From an uncultured Eubacterium sp. (GTDB lineage: Bacteria > Bacillota > Clostridia > Lachnospirales > Lachnospiraceae), in NCBI GenBank assembly GCA_948579355.1, contig CAPAOV010000002.1:94769-111627 (forward strand): DNA of 16,859 bases, written 5' to 3'. The position numbers were made by a program, and so were the translations under genes. Every line of letters starts with the position of its first letter. The first letter of the stretch is position 1. A model generated the notes under the pieces. It was not told the DNA's origin, did no database searches, and saw only the letters and a program-made list of their open reading frames with translations. This document shows positions 13,332 to 16,859 of the stretch, one piece after another.

Positions 13332-14802
13332 AATCCTGACGGGAGACTAAGCGAAAAACAAAAAAGTACAGGAGTATAAGCAATACTGCAGGTATCATGG
13401 ATGCCAGAACAAATATGCTATTATTTGTTTTTGTCATGATTTGGATACCTGCTATTTTACTGAAGTACATAACAGAACAGGAAAAAATCATCGGCCACAC
13501 AAAATATTTGCTTAAATTACAAGGCACCTGATTCGTTTTTAATAAATATCCGCCATGCAGCAGGCAGATTAGAATCTGGCTGATTAACATTCCCATAATA
13601 TAGCCGTAGATGCCAAAGTGTGGAGCAATAAAAAGCAGAAAGAGAATACGCACAAGCAGACCGATTACCGTAAACATAAAAGTAATCCCAGTCTTGCCGA
13701 GACCATTGATAATACTGCCCAATGTTGTCGTGACGTACAAAAAAGGACAGAGAAACGCCATTACCGTCAACAATTTACCGGCATTTTCACTGTGAAAGAT
13801 AAATTGGCCGATTTCTACTCCAAAATTCAGAAAAAGCGAACTTGTCAAAACGCCAAGCAGCAGGGAATAGCGCACGGTAAGCGATGAGGTACTGCGAATC
13901 TGGCGGCGGTTATTTGTTCCGGAAGCCTTGGCAATGGCCGGTAAGAGCAAAACGGACAGCGAATTGGTAATCGTTCCGGGAAACAGTATAAAAGGCAGGA
14001 CGACCCCTGTTAAAATACCGTACAGGCCAATTGAAACTTCAACCGAGTACCCGTAACGCTGCATGATGATTGGAATAAGGATTGATTCGATACTGCCTAA
14101 AAGAGCAATGACCAGTTTTGTTCCACTCAGGGGGAGCGAAAGGCGCAGTATCTTTCCTATACATAATTTACTCTGAAGCAGCATCCGCATAGATATATGC
14201 TTTTTTACGTGGTATATATTATATACATTACTGCACAGTTCGCCGATTACCAGCCCCAATACGGCGATATACACTGATTTTTCGTTTGTATCAAAGGAAA
14301 AGCATACAGCGAAAACAAAAATGACACGTACCAGTTGTTCAATGATTTGTGTGACTGCCGGAATTTTCGCCCGGTTAATGCCATAAAAATATCCGTTAAT
14401 AACCGAGGTGATTCCGCAAAAGGGAAATATGTATGCCAGAATGCCAAGCAGCTCCCCCGCCTGCTGTGCGCCTAAAAAATCATTGGCAATCGGAACACGG
14501 AAAATATGTACGACGCAGGAGAGCGAGAGCGAACACATAAGGGAAAGTATAAGGGATGTCTTTAAAATACTTCCCTGTTTTTGTGTGGAATTATGGGAAA
14601 TCATTTGTGAAACAGCGGTTTGGATACCGGCTGCATATATCGTAAAACATATCGAGTAGACAGGAAAGATAAGTTGATAAATCCCAAGATTAACTTCACC
14701 TAATTCATCTGCCAGAAAGATTCGGTAACCAAAACCTATGAGACGTGTAACAAAACCCGCTACCGTCAGGATTAAGGTTCCACGCAATAGTTGATTCTTC
14801 AT
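13312..14802 (-). CDS. MOP-superfamily flippase (SpoVB/MurJ/Wzx-like polysaccharide exporter)
   Basis: A 496-residue polytopic membrane protein, about 14 hydrophobic segments, of the MOP superfamily that flips lipid-linked sugars across the membrane. Typical features are the first helix with LTVAGFVTRLIGFGYRIFLA, LGIYQLIFPVYSICFTIYAAG, the mid-protein GLYGILTGVVLPFILFPGTI, and LLPAIAKASG. The pattern is closest to SpoVB-like proteins of Firmicutes; I do not claim a sporulation role. Of two in-frame ATGs (14814 and 14802, 5' ends on the minus strand), the inner one has GGAG 6 bases before it and is preferred. It is convergent with ligA, with stop codons overlapping by 20 bases, and divergent from the membrane protein at 14929. 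The substrate is unknown; lipid II or a surface polysaccharide precursor is likely. Confidence 0.85.
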   Translation of the reverse strand: MKNQLLRGTLILTVAGFVTRLIGFGYRIFLADELGEVNLGIYQLIFPVYSICFTIYAAGIQTAVSQMISHNSTQKQGSILKTSLILSLMCSLSLSCVVHIFRVPIANDFLGAQQAGELLGILAYIFPFCGITSVINGYFYGINRAKIPAVTQIIEQLVRVIFVFAVCFSFDTNEKSVYIAVLGLVIGELCSNVYNIYHVKKHISMRMLLQSKLCIGKILRLSLPLSGTKLVIALLGSIESILIPIIMQRYGYSVEVSIGLYGILTGVVLPFILFPGTITNSLSVLLLPAIAKASGTNNRRQIRSTSSLTVRYSLLLGVLTSSLFLNFGVEIGQFIFHSENAGKLLTVMAFLCPFLYVTTTLGSIINGLGKTGITFMFTVIGLLVRILFLLFIAPHFGIYGYIMGMLISQILICLLHGGYLLKTNQVPCNLSKYFVWPMIFSCSVMYFSKIAGIQIMTKTNNSIFVLASMIPAVLLILLYFFVFRLVSRQDFKVKKY

Positions 14803-14863
14803 TACAATCTCCATTCTGGAGTTCTGTTTTAAATTATTGTATGAAAGTTTTCTACAAAAAATG

Positions 14864-14892
14864 TTGTATATCTGCCATTTTTATTGTATTAT
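14864..14892 (+). promoter_or_regulatory. Possible promoter of the acidic-tail membrane protein
   Basis: TTGTAT (14864-14869), 17-base spacer, TATTAT (14887-14892), in the 126-base divergent interval before the GTG at 14929. The match is moderate. On the other strand TACAAT (14841 down to 14836) could be a -10 box for the flippase gene, but I see no good -35. Confidence 0.4.
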
Positions 14893-14928
14893 TATGATAA
14901 TCAACCATATTCAAAAGGGGAGAGACAC

Positions 14929-16859
14929 GTGATATTTAAGAGAAATTTCTTTACCATCATATATGCTGTCTGTTTTTTAGCTATTATGGCTTTAGCACTA
15001 TTTAATATAATGAATCTTACGATAACGACAGCTTCCAGTAAATACATGATTGCCGGAGTTATTGTTTTGGGAATCATCATTTATTTAATCGCCGCATTCC
15101 TTGTCAAAGAAAAGGGTTCCTTTCTTACTTTTGAAAAACCAAAAACCTTTTTTGTGCTTTTAGAATGTCTGGTTGTACTTGCCGGCATCGGATGTCTTTT
15201 TGTCATACGCTATGTCGACAGCCTGACGCTTGCCATCTTACATAGCCTGTTGCTGTTATCCTTTTATCTTATCGCCCGCTTTTTATTCGGACGTCTGAAT
15301 GGGATACTGACAACGGTGGTCGGCTTTGCTGAACTTTTGCTAATGCAGAATATTATTGCTTTCGATATCAATCAGACAATTTCTGTCTTGTCCTTTTTAC
15401 TGCCTTTCGCTGCTTTTTTAGGCATTCACCGCATACTGATGAAGCGGATAGCAACGAATGGTTTCTTAATCTTTATGAGCTGTTTTGTGTCAGGTTTTCT
15501 TTTTTCCATTGCTATTGCTCTGAATCCATTAGTCTTTCTGCTGTTTGCAGGATGTGTATTTTCATTACTATTTGCCCGACCGGACGGGGAACACGTAACT
15601 TTGGCAAAGGGAATTATCTGCGCGGTCTTTTTCGCGCTTTCTACGATAGCGCTTCTTTTAGTTATCCATTTTATGATTCCGGAATTGCTGTTTATGCCGT
15701 CGCTGAAACCGGATACATCCGTTCCTTCCCTGAGTGTGGATTTCCTCTCTTATCTTATCAATAAGCTGGAGAAGCCGGTTACTTATCTGCAACTGTCATT
15801 TGGAAACGGCATTATTCCGACTGTCCTCGTGTTCTTCTCCCTGTTATCCGGATATTATGCCATTGCTAAAAAGGCATCGTATATCGGTCCGTTATTGTTT
15901 AGTTTTGTCGGACTCTTTTTCTATTATATTTTATTCTGCGAAGTAGGAAGTGATTTTTGCTATTTTACTTATTTTCTTCCCATTTTCGCCGGTTATGGTA
16001 TAACGAACACACTAATACCTGAAATCAAACTGCAGAAAGATTTGGCAGATGAAAATAGCGTTTCGCAAGATTTATCAGACGAAACAGGCGAACCTCCGCA
16101 TGAAAATGAAACGGATGTATTACCGGAGCAAAATGGCACGACCGTGTTACAAGAGACGCCGTATGAAAATGGCACGACTGTAATACAGACAGAGCCGGAA
16201 CAAGAAGATACTGCTTTACCAGACGAACCGACAGAGTCGGACAGCGAAAGTTCTCTTGAGCCGGATGGGGAAAATATTGAAATCTTAGAAGATATCGTGG
16301 AAACAGAAAATGATGATTCCTTATCAGAACAGGATAAGAAGAAACGATTCAAGATAAGTAAAAAAGAAGAGGATGAAATACCGGAATGGACAATTCCAAG
16401 TGAATTTATGAAAACGGCAGAGCCGGATAGTGAAGCTTCTCCTGAACCGGATAGGGAAGAACCGGCAGTAATCCAGATACCGGAGAGTTCTCTCACAGCG
16501 GATACAGAAGAACTGTTGTCAGAACCTGAACTTTCAGATATTCCTGAGCCGGATACTGAACTGTTATTGGAGCCGGAACTTCAGGATATTTCTGAAGCGG
16601 ATACGGAAGCTCTGTTTGATACCGAATTAGAACCCGTTTTTGATTCGGAAGAAGAAGCTGACTTTGATTCCACTCTCAAACCGATGGAAGAGACAGAGAC
16701 GGCAGACTTTGATTCCTTTATTGACGAACCGGAAGAACCGGAGCCGTTAGTGGACAACATACAGGATGATGTTGAATACATGGACCAGCTCAACGAGAGC
16801 AGCAATATGACGGATATTGAATATATGGACCAGCTCAATGAGAGCAGTGATATGACGGA
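14929..16859 (+). CDS. Twelve-TM membrane protein with long acidic repeat tail, 3'-partial
   Basis: The frame is open from the GTG at 14929 to the window end (643 codons, no stop). GGGGAGAG at 14917-14924 is a good ribosome binding site for GTG. Residues 1-365 contain about 12 hydrophobic segments. Lys/Arg-rich loops (after segments 2, 6 and 10) fit N-terminus inside, which puts the C-terminus in the cytoplasm too. A larger outside loop of ~40 residues follows segment 9. From about residue 366 the protein is hydrophilic and rich in Glu, Asp, Pro and Ser, with recurring EPD/EPE motifs; one basic island (DKKKRFKISKK) sits near 470-480. It ends in 15-residue repeats cut by the edge. I do not recognise the family. 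The last segments (CYFTYFLPIFAGYG) recall GT-C glycosyltransferase-like proteins, but the early acidic catalytic motif is not seen. The divergent flippase suggests envelope biogenesis (inference). Confidence 0.8.
   Translation, partial: MIFKRNFFTIIYAVCFLAIMALALFNIMNLTITTASSKYMIAGVIVLGIIIYLIAAFLVKEKGSFLTFEKPKTFFVLLECLVVLAGIGCLFVIRYVDSLTLAILHSLLLLSFYLIARFLFGRLNGILTTVVGFAELLLMQNIIAFDINQTISVLSFLLPFAAFLGIHRILMKRIATNGFLIFMSCFVSGFLFSIAIALNPLVFLLFAGCVFSLLFARPDGEHVTLAKGIICAVFFALSTIALLLVIHFMIPELLFMPSLKPDTSVPSLSVDFLSYLINKLEKPVTYLQLSFGNGIIPTVLVFFSLLSGYYAIAKKASYIGPLLFSFVGLFFYYILFCEVGSDFCYFTYFLPIFAGYGITNTLIPEIKLQKDLADENSVSQDLSDETGEPPHENETDVLPEQNGTTVLQETPYENGTTVIQTEPEQEDTALPDEPTESDSESSLEPDGENIEILEDIVETENDDSLSEQDKKKRFKISKKEEDEIPEWTIPSEFMKTAEPDSEASPEPDREEPAVIQIPESSLTADTEELLSEPELSDIPEPDTELLLEPELQDISEADTEALFDTELEPVFDSEEEADFDSTLKPMEETETADFDSFIDEPEEPEPLVDNIQDDVEYMDQLNESSNMTDIEYMDQLNESSDMT
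16771..16859 (+). repeat. 45-bp tandem coding repeat running off the window
   Basis: Two units, 16771-16815 and 16816-16859 (the second lacks its last base), encode VEYMDQLNESSNMTD and IEYMDQLNESSDMTD. They differ at only a few, mostly silent positions, which suggests recent duplication. More copies probably follow beyond the edge. Confidence 0.85.

Noticed and set aside
15993..16838. Minus-strand Ser-rich frames
   Set aside because: They are shadows of the acidic tail: GAA/GAC/GAT-rich codons read as Ser/Val/Phe codons on the other strand, without ribosome binding sites.
16771..16859. CRISPR-like array
   Set aside because: The units are directly adjacent, with no spacers, and are in-frame coding repeats.

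Overview
The window looks like chromosomal DNA of a low-to-moderate GC Gram-positive anaerobe of the Clostridia, most likely a Lachnospiraceae relative. This rests on protein-level resemblance (a DUF5688 protein, a Clostridium-type hexameric glutamate dehydrogenase, LRR/InlB-repeat surface proteins with very basic C-termini, the rplS-lepB-rbgA order), strong AGGAGG ribosome binding sites and sigma-A type promoters. No taxonomic search was possible.

Layout: (1) 1-2669 holds two adjacent secreted-protein genes of one style (EF-hand-like loop followed by leucine-rich repeats); the first is cut by the window edge and frameshifted, the second is intact and adds InlB-type B repeats. (2) 2670-3054 is non-coding and ends in the rplS promoter and leader. 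(3) 3055-6178 is a co-directional run: ribosomal protein L19, a signal peptidase I paralog with an altered active site, the 50S assembly GTPase RbgA, a second and canonical signal peptidase I, and a CYTH-domain protein. (4) 6187-7654 is a glutamate dehydrogenase unit with its own promoter and strong terminator. (5) 7675-8645 is a DUF5688 gene with its own promoter. (6) 8705-10605 holds tRNA-Arg(CCG), hslO (Hsp33) and a membrane-anchored protein of unknown function with an Ala/Ser/Pro repeat tail. (7) 10649-13331 holds rluF overlapping a divergent ligA. (8) 13312-14802 on the minus strand is a MOP-family flippase whose 3' end overlaps ligA. (9) From 14929 to the right edge runs a 12-TM membrane protein with a long acidic tail ending in 45-bp tandem repeats.

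How the genes fit together: L19 and RbgA serve the large ribosomal subunit and RluF modifies 23S rRNA. The two signal peptidases serve protein export, which the upstream surface proteins would need. The flippase and the divergent membrane protein suggest an envelope role (inference).

No defence island, CRISPR array, insertion sequence or phage gene is visible, and I found no convincing wholly new system. The strongest oddities are the signal peptidase paralog that has lost its catalytic lysine together with its hydrogen-bonding serine position, the LigA that departs from the usual motif IV, and the acidic repeat-tailed membrane protein.
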